Of a DNA stretch of 64,000 nt, positions 45,505 through 54,800 are shown in pieces (position 1 is the first letter of the stretch; every line of letters starts with the position of its first letter). The translations under genes and the position numbers were made by a program. The notes under the pieces are model-generated. The model saw only the letters and a list, made by a program, of their open reading frames with translations. It had not been told where the DNA came from and did not search any database. Location: the NCBI GenBank assembly GCA_025360105.1, contig JANYCT010000057.1, positions 111,678-175,677 on the forward strand, written 5' to 3'. This DNA is from Actinomycetes bacterium (GTDB taxonomy: Bacteria > Actinomycetota > Acidimicrobiia > Acidimicrobiales > Ilumatobacteraceae).

Positions 45505-46143
45505 TCACGTTAGCGGGTGTGCCGGAGTCACGACAGCACGGGTCATCGCCGTGTGCGACTTCGGTCGACCCTCGCTCCACCGTTGCATTTCGATCACATC
45601 GAACCCCGCCTCGGTGAGCATCGACGACACATGCCGGTTGAGATGGCACCCACCCGCGAGGCGTTGCTGCAGTGGGTCGAGGCGATGTTGCCAACGCTGC
45701 GTCTTGTCATCCTCGGCGAGACCGTGTTCGAGCACGTGCAGCGTGCCGCCGGCAACGAGCACACGACTGATCTCGCGCAGTGCCGCGCCTGCGTCGGGGA
45801 TGGTGCACAGCGTGAAGGTGGAGACCACGCAATCGACCGAGCCGTCGTCGAGCGGCAGCGTCTCGCCGTTCAGACCAATGACCTCCACGGGAAACGGCGC
45901 CCGCGCAGTACGTTCGCGTGCGAGCTCGACCGCGCGCTCCGATGGCTCGACCACCAGCAAACGTTGCACTGACGCCGGATACAGCGCAAGGTTGTGACCG
46001 GACCCGAAGCCGATCTCGAGCACGGTTCCGTGCGTTCCGGCGAGTGTGTCGCGCCGATGCGGCCGGAACGCCTTGGTGCCGCACATCCGATCGATCGCGA
46101 CCGGGAGCACACGTTCGGTGTAGTACTTGCTGAAGCGACTCAT
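45505..46143 (-). CDS. SAM-dependent class I methyltransferase
   Basis: A 212-residue methyltransferase of the UbiE/METTL7-like type: motif I GTVLEIGFGSGHNLALYP, motif II-like LVVEPSERAVELA, and motif IV VDCVVSTFTLCTIPD with ALREISRVLVAGGTLHVLEHG. The ATG at 46143 gives a clean N-terminus (MSRFSKYYTERVLP). It is transcribed away from tRNA-Sec, which starts 55 bases beyond. The substrate, perhaps a small thiol or lipid, is unknown. Confidence 0.88.
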   Translation of the reverse strand: MSRFSKYYTERVLPVAIDRMCGTKAFRPHRRDTLAGTHGTVLEIGFGSGHNLALYPASVQRLLVVEPSERAVELARERTARAPFPVEVIGLNGETLPLDDGSVDCVVSTFTLCTIPDAGAALREISRVLVAGGTLHVLEHGLAEDDKTQRWQHRLDPLQQRLAGGCHLNRHVSSMLTEAGFDVIEMQRWSEGRPKSHTAMTRAVVTPAHPLT

Positions 46144-46198
46144 GCCGGCTGAGTCTGCCACGTGCCGGCTGACGCTTAAGCCGAGTAGCATCACGGTC

Positions 46199-46294
46199 GG
46201 AGGTGTCCGGGTACCTGGTGGGCTCCACCGCCTTCAAAGCGGCTGGGACGAGCGATCCTCGTCCGGCGGGTTCGATTCCCGTCCACCTCCGCCA
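46199..46294 (+). tRNA. selC: tRNA-Sec (anticodon TCA)
   Basis: A 96-nt tRNA with the size and features of selenocysteine tRNA. Acceptor GGAGGTG pairs with CACCTCC, followed by discriminator G and encoded CCA. The anticodon stem CCGC/GCGG encloses loop CTTCAAA with anticodon TCA. A long variable arm (GGGACGAGCGATCCTCGTCC) and the T-arm CGGG-TTCGATT-CCCG are visible. It decodes UGA when bound by SelB. The last 28 bases are also the attachment site of the element that follows, whose integration restores the 3' end, so the gene should remain functional. Confidence 0.95.
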
Positions 46295-46300
46295 AACAAC
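46267..46300 (+). other. attL core (34-bp direct repeat, 3' end of tRNA-Sec)
   Basis: The 34 bases from the T-arm (CGGGTTCGATTCCCG) through the CCA and AAACAAC are repeated exactly at 59431-59464. The flanking bases differ (G/T to the left, T/G to the right), which fixes the limits. Confidence 0.92.
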
Positions 46301-46338
46301 TGCAGTTCAGCGGCTATTTCTGTCGGGGAAATCCGTCC

Positions 46339-46360
46339 ATTGGTCACAGAATGGTCACGG
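46339..46360 (+). repeat. Integrase arm-type site, left end
   Basis: A 22-bp segment containing two TGGTCAC units 11 bp apart (46341-46347, 46352-46358). It recurs exactly at 59285-59306. It lies 38 bases inside the left core, the right place for an integrase arm or excisionase site. Confidence 0.6.
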
Positions 46361-46379
46361 CGGAAGAATTCCGTCGGTG

Positions 46380-48063
46380 TGTGCTGTTCCGGTTCATAGT
46401 GGACATGTTGGCTCCGGTTGGTGTGTTCCGGTTCGGGGACTGGCTCCGGTAGCTGGGCGACAGTGGTTCCGGTAGCTGTGTTACGCGCGCTTGTTCTCGA
46501 CAGCTGTAGCTGAGCCCTCTTCGATAGTGACGTTCATCGTCATTGTCGGTTCGGGGAGGGTCATCGTGTTGGTGGAGTTGGGTGTTGTGGAGCTGCGTTA
46601 TCAGGCTGTGCTCGAGGTCGTGAACCAGGGAGCGACGGTGACGGATGTGGCGGTCAGGTTCGGGGTGACGCGTCAGACGGTGCATCGTTGGTTGCGTCGT
46701 TACGCGTCTGGTGGGTTGGCGGGTCTGGCGGATGGGACGGCCAAGCCGTTGTCGTGTCCGCATCAGATGTCGCCGGTGGTGGAGGCGCGGATCGTGGAGT
46801 TGCGCCGGTTGCATCCGGGGTGGGGTCCGCGCACGTTGTTGTTCAGGTTGGAGGCTGAGCGGGTGGTGCCGTTGCCGGGCCGTTCGTCGGTGTATCGGTG
46901 TCTGGTTCGTCACGGGTTGATCGAGCCAGAGGCTCGACGTCGTAAGAAGGCTGATTATCGGCGGTGGGAACGATCTAGGTCGATGGAGTTGTGGCAGATG
47001 GACATCGTTGGTGGGGTGCGGTTGGTGAACGGGTGGAAGGCGTCGATCGTGTCGGGGATCGATGATCATTCCCGGTTCGTGATTTCGGCGCATGTGGTTG
47101 AGCGGGCGACGGCACGTCCGACGTGTGAGGCGTTGACCAAGGCGATGCGCATCTTTGGGGTGCCTCAGGAGGTCTTGACGGATAACGGCAAAGTGTTCAC
47201 TGGCCGGTTCGGGCCAGGCACTGGTGAGGTGCTGTTCGACAGGATCTGTCGCGAGAACGGGATCAAGCACATTCTGACGGCGCCGCGTTCGCCGACTACG
47301 ACCGGCAAGGTCGAGCGGTGGCACAAGACGATGCGACGCGAGTTCTTGAACGGCAAGGTATTCGAGTCGATCGCTGACGCGCAGGCCCAGCTCGATGCGT
47401 GGGTGCATGAGTACAACTACGAGCGGCGCCATCAAGGCATTGGTGATGTGGTGCCGTGGGAACGGTTCCGTCTCGCAGCCGCGAACCCGATCGATGCGAC
47501 CATGCCAGCAGACGAACCAGTCACCACCCGTCGGGTTGGACAGACCGGCAAGGTCAGTTTCGCGAGCGAGCTCTATCCGGTTGGGGTGTGGTTGGCGGGT
47601 GAGACCGTCGAGGTGTCCGTCGCTCACGGGCTCGTCTCGATTCACCATCAAGGTGTGCTGCTGGCAACCCACGCCCAACGACATCGACCGGCCAAGGAAT
47701 CCAAAGCGCTGGCACGCAAGGTCACGCCGCGCCGCCCTCGACCGCGGCAGGCGACCGTTGGCCAAAGTGTGACCCGCAAGGTCGATTCCTCCGGTGTGTG
47801 TCATTCGCCGGCACGAACTACAAAGTCGGCAAGCGTCACGCCCGCCGACAGGTCCAGGTCGCGATCGTTAGCGACAGTGTCGAGATCTCAGCGGGTGGTG
47901 AGGTCCTTCGTGTGCATCCAATTCGTCACGATCGCTCCCGCGAGCATGGCGCGTTCGCCAACGCCGGCGGCCGACCCTCACGCACCAACGCCGCCTAACC
48001 CCTCACCCGAGTGGAACACAGCTACCGGAGCCAATCAGGAACACGGCTACCGGGACTTGACAA
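46380..48063 (+). mobile_element. IS481-family insertion sequence (decayed)
   Basis: About 1.7 kb around a transposase gene. Imperfect inverted repeats flank it: TTGGCTCCGGTTGGTGTGTT at 46408-46427 against 48013-48034 in inverse (20 of 22 bases by eye). Further partial copies of the same GGTAGCTGTGTT-type motif occur at 46468-46482 and 48039-48063, as transposase-binding arrays. The outer limits are approximate; the right limit is set by TGTCAAG where the AbiEii-like frame is interrupted. Confidence 0.65.
46566..47998 (+). pseudogene. IS481-family DDE transposase with a TG-insertion frameshift
   Basis: The protein has an N-terminal HTH (GATVTDVAVRFGVTRQTVHRWL), then the rve catalytic core: LWQMDIVGG (first D), VLTDNGKVF (second D) and GKVERWHKTMRREF (E). 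Near 47795-47800 the frame leaves the family C-terminus: the run GGTGTGTGTCA has one TG too many, and deleting it gives GVSFAGTNYKVGKRHARR and a normal end at 47998 (EHGAFANAGGRPSRTNAA). As sequenced the frame runs to 48116 with unrelated residues. GTG 46566 follows GGGGAGGG. Probably inactive. Confidence 0.82.
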
Positions 48064-48493
48064 GATTCCGTCGGTCCCGATCTCGTCGCGCCAACTGTGA
48101 AACTCGGCTCGTATGAGCGCGAACGTGGAGTCGTCCACCTCGAATGCCGACCACGGCAGATCGTCGAGCACGCCGATCGCATCGCGCAGAACAGCAAGGC
48201 TGAAGCCGAGATCCTTCGCGACCGCGAGCCCCTCGAGCGTTCGGCGGGTAAAGCGTGCACGCAGCGCATGCACGTCGACGCGGAGGCCTGCGTTTATCAG
48301 GCGGTCGCGGATCGCCGGCCAGAGCCGATCGACGGCGTCGCGGGATGGTCCGATGCAGTCGAGATCACGCGTCGTGCGATCGACCACATCGTGAGCGATC
48401 AGCGCGCCACCTCCTGCCAAAAGCGAACCCATCGGCCTCAGCGAGCGAGAAGACCAACGATGCAACCTGTTGCTGGAGCTCAGACAGGGACAT
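48022..48493 (-). pseudogene. AbiEii-like nucleotidyltransferase, frameshifted and truncated by the IS
   Basis: From ATG 48493 the frame gives MSLSELQQQVASLVFSLAEADGF, then breaks. The next frame continues LAGGGALIAHDVVDRTTRDLD, the nucleotidyltransferase core of AbiEii/AbiGii toxins. A one-base excess in the T run near 48426 explains the break (TTTT for TTT). The C-terminus (EFHSWRDEI) runs straight into the IS right end at 48063. The start overlaps the upstream gene by 14 bases. Normally this pairs with the upstream protein as a two-gene unit. Confidence 0.75.
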
Positions 48494-48806
48494 GAACGAG
48501 GTGTTCTCGAATCCAACCGTCCCACGCCTCGTGCACGGCCGGCGGCAACCACAACGAGTCCCAGATGGCCAGCAGCGTCGCCTGATGAATCCACTCGCGG
48601 ACGTCGTCCTGCGAACCTTCGCGCAACACTGTCACGTATACAACCCGTAGTTCAGCCGGGTCGTCGAGATCAAAGGTCGAACTCGGACCGGACCATGAAA
48701 GGTGCTCGGGCAGCGTGACACGCCCACGCCACTTCCCGCCTGAGGTCGGCCAGTTCAGCGGAGGCGTCGCTGATCGCCACCATGATGGTTTGTCGACATC
48801 CGACAT
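48480..48806 (-). CDS. Conserved small protein paired with the AbiEii-like gene
   Basis: A 108-residue protein rich in Trp (SWWRSATPPLNWPTSGGKWRGRVTLPEHLSWSG) with a helical C-terminal half ending WDGWIREHLVHVPV. From general knowledge, similar small genes sit directly upstream of AbiEii-type nucleotidyltransferase genes in actinobacteria, and here the next gene overlaps its end. I infer a partner or antitoxin role; no known antitoxin fold was recognised. Confidence 0.6.
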   Translation of the reverse strand: MSDVDKPSWWRSATPPLNWPTSGGKWRGRVTLPEHLSWSGPSSTFDLDDPAELRVVYVTVLREGSQDDVREWIHQATLLAIWDSLWLPPAVHEAWDGWIREHLVHVPV

Positions 48807-49024
48807 CTCTGCACCTCCTTGCAGCGCGAGCCTAGATGAGTGGCTCCAAGCCTGTTAGTGGTCGAAGGCGAGTAGTGAGCGGGCGGGTCCGGGGTGCTGG
48901 GTTGTTTCGTTGTGCCAGATGGCGGCGGCAACCAATCGTCTCGTACCCACAGAACGGTAAGGGCCGGGGACCTGACAAGCGAACTGGTTCTCCATGAAGG
49001 CGAAGCGCTGGTACTGTTCACGGA

Positions 49025-49210
49025 GTGAAGGCTGAGCTCGTTGAACGCTTCCGGGGTCGTTGGGTGGCACTGGACGACACCGGGAACGTGGTCGCGGACT
49101 CCGAGGAGCTTGGTGCGCTGCTTGAGCGTCTTGAGCGGGCTGGACTGCGCGCCGACACCGTGCAACGTGTTCCGGGTGCAGACGACCCGTTGTTCGTCGG
49201 GCTGAGCTGA
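49025..49210 (+). CDS. DUF5678-like small protein
   Basis: A 61-residue product from GTG. The pattern RGRWVALDDTGNVVADSEELGALLERLERAGLRADTVQRVPGADDPLFVGL matches the DUF5678 type: a W-V-A-L strand, two helices and a final strand. It is 13 bases upstream of a retropepsin-like gene and probably shares its transcript. The function is unknown. Confidence 0.65.
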   Translation: MKAELVERFRGRWVALDDTGNVVADSEELGALLERLERAGLRADTVQRVPGADDPLFVGLS

Positions 49211-49223
49211 CCGACCATCGTCG

Positions 49224-49691
49224 ATGGGTGATACGTGGGTCTACCACCACCAGGACCTTGGAGAGCCGGTCCACGTCGATGGCTCGCCAATCTTGCGGCC
49301 AGTGGTGCCATTGATCGTGGGTGCTGACCTTCCGGCGGTGCTCGGCGTGTTGGACTCCGGCTCGCCGATCTCGGTGGCGAGCGCCGACCTCTTCGCCTTT
49401 CTCGGCGTCGATATCGAGGCCGACGACCCGTTGTACGAGATCCCCCTGAGCGTGGGTGCAGGATTCGAGCGGACACCAGTCTTTCGTGTTCGCCTACGAC
49501 TCAGCTCGCCGGGCGACCACGCTCATGGTGTGTCGTGGAGTCTCGATCTTGGAGCGCGCAGCCGATGGCGTTTGTCGTTCGCTGTGCTGCTGGGCCAACG
49601 GGGCTGGTTTGACTCCTTCCCGACCCGGATCGACGCGACGACATCCACTGTCGAACTCCCCGTTGGTTCTGCAAGTGACGTCGAGTATTGA
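49224..49691 (+). CDS. Retropepsin-like aspartyl protease domain protein
   Basis: A 155-residue protein with the single-lobe aspartyl protease motif GVLDSGSPISVAS (D-S-G), a preceding VPLIVGADLPAVL strand and a C-terminal FAVLLGQRGWFDSFPTRID, which matches the second hydrophobic-hydrophobic-Gly motif (LLGQRG). No signal peptide. The active form would be a dimer. It follows the DUF5678-like gene, a combination I have seen in actinobacteria; whether it acts as a defence or regulatory protease is unknown. Confidence 0.68.
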   Translation: MGDTWVYHHQDLGEPVHVDGSPILRPVVPLIVGADLPAVLGVLDSGSPISVASADLFAFLGVDIEADDPLYEIPLSVGAGFERTPVFRVRLRLSSPGDHAHGVSWSLDLGARSRWRLSFAVLLGQRGWFDSFPTRIDATTSTVELPVGSASDVEY

Positions 49692-49732
49692 GCACTTCTG
49701 TCGGCTGTCGGCCACTCGACTCGTAGGCCTCG

Positions 49733-49767
49733 GTCACCGAGAACACCGAGAACACCGAGAACACCGA
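49733..49767. repeat. Short tandem repeat, 9-bp unit
   Basis: GAACACCGA is repeated three times in full (49741-49767) after a partial unit (GTCACCGA). It sits 18 bases past the repeat before the integrase stop, in the gap between convergent genes. Probably slippage-derived. Confidence 0.8.
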
Positions 49768-49785
49768 TGATTCGACCGTGCAGCG

Positions 49786-50943
49786 TTAAGGCGCAAGCAG
49801 GGAGTCGGCTCTCAATGCGGCGTCCTCGTCGTCACCGGGCAGGACGTGGGCGTACACCTTCAAGGTGACCCCAACATCGGCGTGGCCGACCCGTTGTGAC
49901 ACAACTTTCACCGGTACTCCGCTGGCAAGAGCAGCCGTCGCGTAGCTGTGCCGAAGATCGTGCAACCGGATTGGCGGCAACTCGGCGCGCTTGGCGAGAT
50001 CGACGAAAAGGTTCGAGAAGGCCTCGGGGTTCGGTGGCGAGCCATCGACGTTCGTCACGATCAGACCGCCGCGATCCGCCCACGATCCACCGGACAGGAG
50101 ACGATCGGCGTTCTGTTGGCGTTTCCATGCCCGCAGTACGGCCGCGGTAGCCGGACCGATCGCAATCGTTCTGTTGTCACGGGCCGTCTTCGGAGTCGAG
50201 GTCGTGATGGTCGTCCCGTACCGAATACGGGTCGAGCGAATCGTCACCGTGCCGCCGTCGAGGTCAACGTCTGACCATCGCAGGCCGAGTACCTCGCCAC
50301 GACGCATCCCCGTCGTGGCGATCAGCGACCACACGCCCGCCCATCGATGGGATGCGACCGAGGCTGAGAACGCGCGTAACTCGTCAGCTGACCACACCTT
50401 CATCTCTGGGCTGGCACCCTTCGGCGGATCCGCTGCGTCACACGGGTTGCGTTGGAGATGCCCCCATCGGACGCCGTCACGGAATGCTCGGGCGAGTACA
50501 CCGTGCAGGTTCCGGACCGTCTTGACCGACAATCCGGCACCGGCGTTGCGTCGCGACGTCGTGCGGCCGGTCGTCAGCAACTCTCCGTAGAGGCGATTCA
50601 GGGTCGAACCGTCGAGGGCTTGGAGGCGTATGCCGCCGATCGTGGGCAGTACGTAATTGCGGATCAGTTGCTCGTAACTCGCAGCAGTCGAGGGTCGGAG
50701 CGTGACGCGTCGCGCCGGCAGCCACTCGTCAAGCAGGAACTGACCAAGGATCGCCCGGAGGGGAGCGACAAACATGCCGCGCTGCTTGTCGGCCTGCAGT
50801 TCGGTGAGAGCAACCTGGGCCGCTTTTTTGGTGTCGAATCCCCGGCGCTTCAGCTGCTTGCGCTTGCCGTCCGGTCCGGCGATGTCGATGACGAAGAACC
50901 ATGCGCCCGAATTGTCCTTGCGTATCGAGCCTTGTGTGCTCAT
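49786..50943 (-). CDS. int: Tyrosine recombinase (element integrase)
   Basis: A 385-residue integrase in three domains: an N-terminal arm-binding domain (SIRKDNSGAWFFVIDIAGPDGKR), a SAM-like core-binding domain (about 65-165), and the catalytic domain with the Arg in GMRRGEVLGLRW (R214), H328 and R331 in HDLRHSY, H354 in GHADVG and the nucleophile Y364 in LKVYAH. All catalytic residues are present. It is expected to recombine attP with the 3' end of tRNA-Sec. Unusually it lies 3.5 kb inside the left end because the IS and cargo separate them. ATG overlaps a mini-ORF stop (ATGA). Confidence 0.94.
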   Translation of the reverse strand: MSTQGSIRKDNSGAWFFVIDIAGPDGKRKQLKRRGFDTKKAAQVALTELQADKQRGMFVAPLRAILGQFLLDEWLPARRVTLRPSTAASYEQLIRNYVLPTIGGIRLQALDGSTLNRLYGELLTTGRTTSRRNAGAGLSVKTVRNLHGVLARAFRDGVRWGHLQRNPCDAADPPKGASPEMKVWSADELRAFSASVASHRWAGVWSLIATTGMRRGEVLGLRWSDVDLDGGTVTIRSTRIRYGTTITTSTPKTARDNRTIAIGPATAAVLRAWKRQQNADRLLSGGSWADRGGLIVTNVDGSPPNPEAFSNLFVDLAKRAELPPIRLHDLRHSYATAALASGVPVKVVSQRVGHADVGVTLKVYAHVLPGDDEDAALRADSLLAP

Positions 50944-51023
50944 TGTCGTGCGGCCTCCGTCGTTGAATCTTCAGCCGCCGGCGTCGTGTCCGATGCCCTG
51001 TCGTGGGCGATGTGGCCGCTCAT
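50940..51023 (-). CDS. 27-residue mini-ORF coupled to the integrase
   Basis: ATG at 51023 with GAGGG eight bases upstream encodes MSGHIAHDRASDTTPAAED and ends TGA overlapping the integrase ATG. It looks like a leader whose translation could couple to the integrase. No family recognised; may be only a coupling device. Confidence 0.4.
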   Translation of the reverse strand: MSGHIAHDRASDTTPAAEDSTTEAARQ

Positions 51024-51366
51024 GGTGTCGCCCTCTGGTGGTTGGTGACGGTTGGTGGTAGTTGGTGCGCCTTGGGGGCTGAGCACGAGTGGCGGGTTTC
51101 GGCCACCGGTTCGCCGACTGCGGGGTCGGGCAACCTGGTGGCAGCGGGCGTTGCAGCACGCGCCATGGCGTGATTGTACGCCGGGAGTCAAGAGTTGGTT
51201 CCTTGCCGTCTGGTGCTGCGCGTTGGCTCGATCGTGCTCTGTATCGGTGTGGACAAGGCGTTGAGCATCGCGATTTGTTTCACCCATTTGGTGGTCCGCA
51301 TGCCCGTTGTTCGTTGATGAGTCGTCACGAAAGTCGTTTTCGAGAGGCATGTGTTGGTGAGGTGTT
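51024..51366. other. Gene-free divergent control region, possible oriT
   Basis: Between the integrase leader and the HTH gene. The region is G/T rich and holds the palindrome GCCATGGC (about 51160) inside CACGCGCCATGGCGTG. No convincing genes; the antisense frame over it is Pro/His/Asn-rich shadow. It must hold the divergent promoters, and oriT would be expected near here ahead of the relaxase, but no nic motif was identified. Confidence 0.4.
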
Positions 51367-51729
51367 ATGACGAACAAACCTGGCAGTCATCGGACGGTCC
51401 CGCCGGACTTTCTCACTGTCGAGGAAGCAGCCGCCGTGTTGCGTATCGGGCGCACGGTCGCGTACCGGGAGGCCCGCAAGTTCCTCGCGTCCAACGGTGT
51501 CGAGGGTTTGTGTGCTGATCGTGTTGGTAAGCAGATCCGTATCCCGCGTTGTCATCTCGAGCAGCGCCTCGGTGGACCGATCACCTGGCCGATCTTCAAC
51601 AACGACACACCAGTCGAGCCACCCGTCGCGTCACCGGTCGCATCGATCACGCCTGCACCGTCAGCCAAGCGTGCTACCCGTCGCGCTACCTGGCCGGCCG
51701 ATCAGAACACTTTGCCGTTCTCTGCGTGA
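51367..51729 (+). CDS. Excisionase-like HTH protein
   Basis: A 120-residue protein with an N-terminal HTH_17/MerR-like winged helix: FLTVEEAAAVLRIGRTVAYREARKFL, then KQIRIPRCHLEQRLG, the layout of excisionase family DNA-binding proteins. The C-terminal tail is Pro/Ala rich. It precedes the relaxase by 88 bases and follows the integrase divergently, so it could control excision or the transfer genes. ATG at 51367. Confidence 0.82.
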   Translation: MTNKPGSHRTVPPDFLTVEEAAAVLRIGRTVAYREARKFLASNGVEGLCADRVGKQIRIPRCHLEQRLGGPITWPIFNNDTPVEPPVASPVASITPAPSAKRATRRATWPADQNTLPFSA

Positions 51730-51817
51730 CGACCATGACCGAACTTGTCTTCTCCCGAACCTCCGATTGTTTGATGACAGACGAGTGCACAGACACGCGA
51801 GTGAGCGGCGGTGTGTG

Positions 51818-54800
51818 GTGACTGTGCGCGTGACTACGTTGAAGGGCGCGAACGCTGGCGTCTATTACGTGGAGCAGTTGCCGAACTATTACCTCGATTC
51901 GGGTGAACCGCGCGGGATCTGGTTCGGCGACGGCGCCCGCCAGCTTGGTGTTACCGGCGAAGTTGGCGATGAGGCGTTCCTGGCGGTGATGGCTGGGATG
52001 GACCCGTCACATCCGGATCGTGATTTGGGTCGCCGGTATGACGACAAGTCGGTACGCGGGTTTGATGTGACCGCGTCGGCACCGAAGTCGGTGTCGGTGT
52101 TGTGGGCGTTGGGTGATGAGCACATTCGGCGCGCGGTGCTCGACGCGCATGACACCGCGGTGCGGGAGTTGGCGGGGTGGGTTGAGGCGCACGCGCATAC
52201 GCGTTACCGGATTGGTGGTGAGGTCGCGGTCGTTGACGCACAGGGGATCATCGCCGCGGTGTTTCGGCAGCACACCAGTCGGGCGTTGGATCCGCAGTTG
52301 CATACGCATTTGGTGATCGCGAATCGGGTCAAGTGCCCGGATGGTCGTTGGTTGGCGCTCGACGCCCGGTTGATCAAAGGTGATCAGCAAACCCTGTCCG
52401 CGTTGTATCACGTTGTATTGCGTGCAGAGTTGACGGCCAGGCTTGGTGTCCGCTGGGAGCCACCTGAGCATGGGATCTGCGAGATTGCCGATGTGCCCGA
52501 TGTGTTGTTGGCGGAGTTCTCGACCCGCACCGCGGCGGTGGCCCGTCGGATCGACGACAAGCTCGACCGGTTCATCGACACAATGGGTCGTGAGCCGACG
52601 CCGCGTGAGCGGTGGCGGTTGGAACGCGAAGCCGCCACCGACAGCCGGCCTGCCAAACCGCACGCCGCCGAGGCTCACACCTTGCATGAGGGATGGGCGG
52701 CCCAGACCCGGGCGCTCGGGCTCGAACCCGTCGACGTTGTCGGACACGCGATTGATCAGGTCGCCGGGCGCGACGTTGTGGACCGGGACACGACGATGTC
52801 GATGATCGACACGGCGATCGCGACGATCTCCGAGAAGCAGTCGAGTTGGCGGCCAACCGAACTGACACGAGAACTGGCGGCCCTTGTCCCGACGGACACG
52901 GTCCTGCCCACGGACCGGCTCGTTACGTGGTTGGACAAGCTCACCGATCACGTCGTCGACAACTACTGCGTCGATGTCTCCAAACCGATCGAACCCGACG
53001 CCCTGTTGCGTAAGGACGGCCGCCCCGTCACCGAATCAGTCGTCGACCGTGCGCTCACGACACAGGCGATCCTCGACCAGGAAGCATCGCTGATTGATTG
53101 GGTTGACCGTCACCTCGCCTACGACGGCATCGACGAACCCGAAGCCGTGACCCGTAGCGGATTGGACCTGAACGCGGCCCAAGCCGAAGGCGCCGCCGCC
53201 GTCGCCGGCACCGCCGACATCGTGCTCGTCGTCGGGCCTGCCGGAACTGGTAAGACCACTGCGTTGGCGCCGGCTGTTGCCCAGTTGCGTGCCGACGGGC
53301 GCGCAGTGTTCGGCGTCGCTCCGTCGGCGACCGCGGCCGAGGTGCTCTCCGACGAGACCGGGTTGGTTGCTGACACGCTCGACAAACTGCTCATCGAACA
53401 CCGACTCCACCGCCCACCCGACCACCGTTACGACCTCCCCGTTGGGGCCACCGTGATCGTTGACGAAGCCGGGATGCTGCCGACCACCAAGCTGGCCGAA
53501 CTCGCCGAGCTGGCGGATGTGAAGGGGTGGCGGATCGCGTTGGTTGGTGACCCGTTGCAGTTCTCCGCCGTTGGTCGCGGTGGCATGTTCGGTCTGCTCG
53601 TCGACACCTTCGGCGCGATCGAACTCGACCGTGTTCACCGTTTCGACAACGAATGGGAACGAGACGCCAGCCTTCGCCTTCGCCTACGCCGAGGTGACGT
53701 CACCGTCGCCGAGGTCTACCAAGCTCACGGTCGACTCCACAGCGGCACCCTGAACCAGATGGAACGAGCCAGCGTCGCCGCGTGGTGGGAACGACGCCAA
53801 GCTGGTCACACGGGTCTGTTGATGTCACCGACGAACGAAGCAACTGAGCGTCTCAACCAACGCTGCCAACACACCCGCATCAGATCTGGCGAGATCGACC
53901 CCACCGGCCGGCATCTCACCGTTGGTGTCTATGAGGTGCATGTCGGCGATGAGATCGCGACACGCCAGAACGACCGCCGACTGACGACCGATCGTGGTGA
54001 GATGGTCCGCAACCGGACCGTGTGGACCGTCGACCACATCCACCCCGACGGGTCACTCACCGCGACCGGCAAGAACGGCACCATCCGGTTACCTGCCGAC
54101 TATGTGGCCGAGCATGTGGAGCTTGCCTACGCACGTACCGTGATGGGCGCCCAAGGCCGCAACGTCCAAGGCGGAGCCAGCTTCTACGACAAACCCACCG
54201 ACGTCCGCAACCTCTACGTCGCAATGAGCCGCGGTTACGGCAACAATGAAGCGTTCATGGTCACCACCGGCGAGCTGACCGCCGTCGACGCCTTCGCCCA
54301 ATCCATCGCCACCGACTGGATCGATCTGCCCACTCACGCCCGACGAGCCGAACTCCGTCACGAGAAACCCCACCACCCCGGCCTGATCGACGGCGGCCAC
54401 CTTCGCGAACTCTTCGAGCAACGGTTCGACATCGCCGCGACGATCGAACACGCCGAGGGCTCTCTTCGACGGCTCCCGTACGAACGCGATCAAGCCGAGC
54501 ATGCCAAAGCATCTGCCGAGAAAGCAATCACCGACAGGACTGCCGCGTACCGCCATGCTGAGGACGTCCTCGCGAACTACGACCGCCCACTCCACCGCCG
54601 CAAACACACCACCGAGATCACCAACGCACGACTCGACATCGAACACCTACCGGGAGCCGTGCAAGCCGCCCGCGATGATCTCGACACGGCCGCCGCAGCG
54701 CTCGAACGCCTGCGCCAGAACGAAGCCCATGCGCGCGAGAATCTGCGCTGCCGCCCCGAGTACGAATCCAAGATCGAAGCAATCGACGAGCGGCTGGAAC

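Noticed and set aside
46344..47804. 486-residue open frame antisense to the IS481 transposase
   Set aside because: Composition is dominated by Arg, His and Pro with repeated PRT/RRT runs; the plus-strand transposase has the DDE motifs.
49733..49767. CRISPR-like array
   Set aside because: Units are 9 bp, directly adjacent and without spacers; no cas genes in the window.
52007..52951. 314-residue frame antisense to the relaxase
   Set aside because: No motifs, and the MobF relaxase on the plus strand explains the region.
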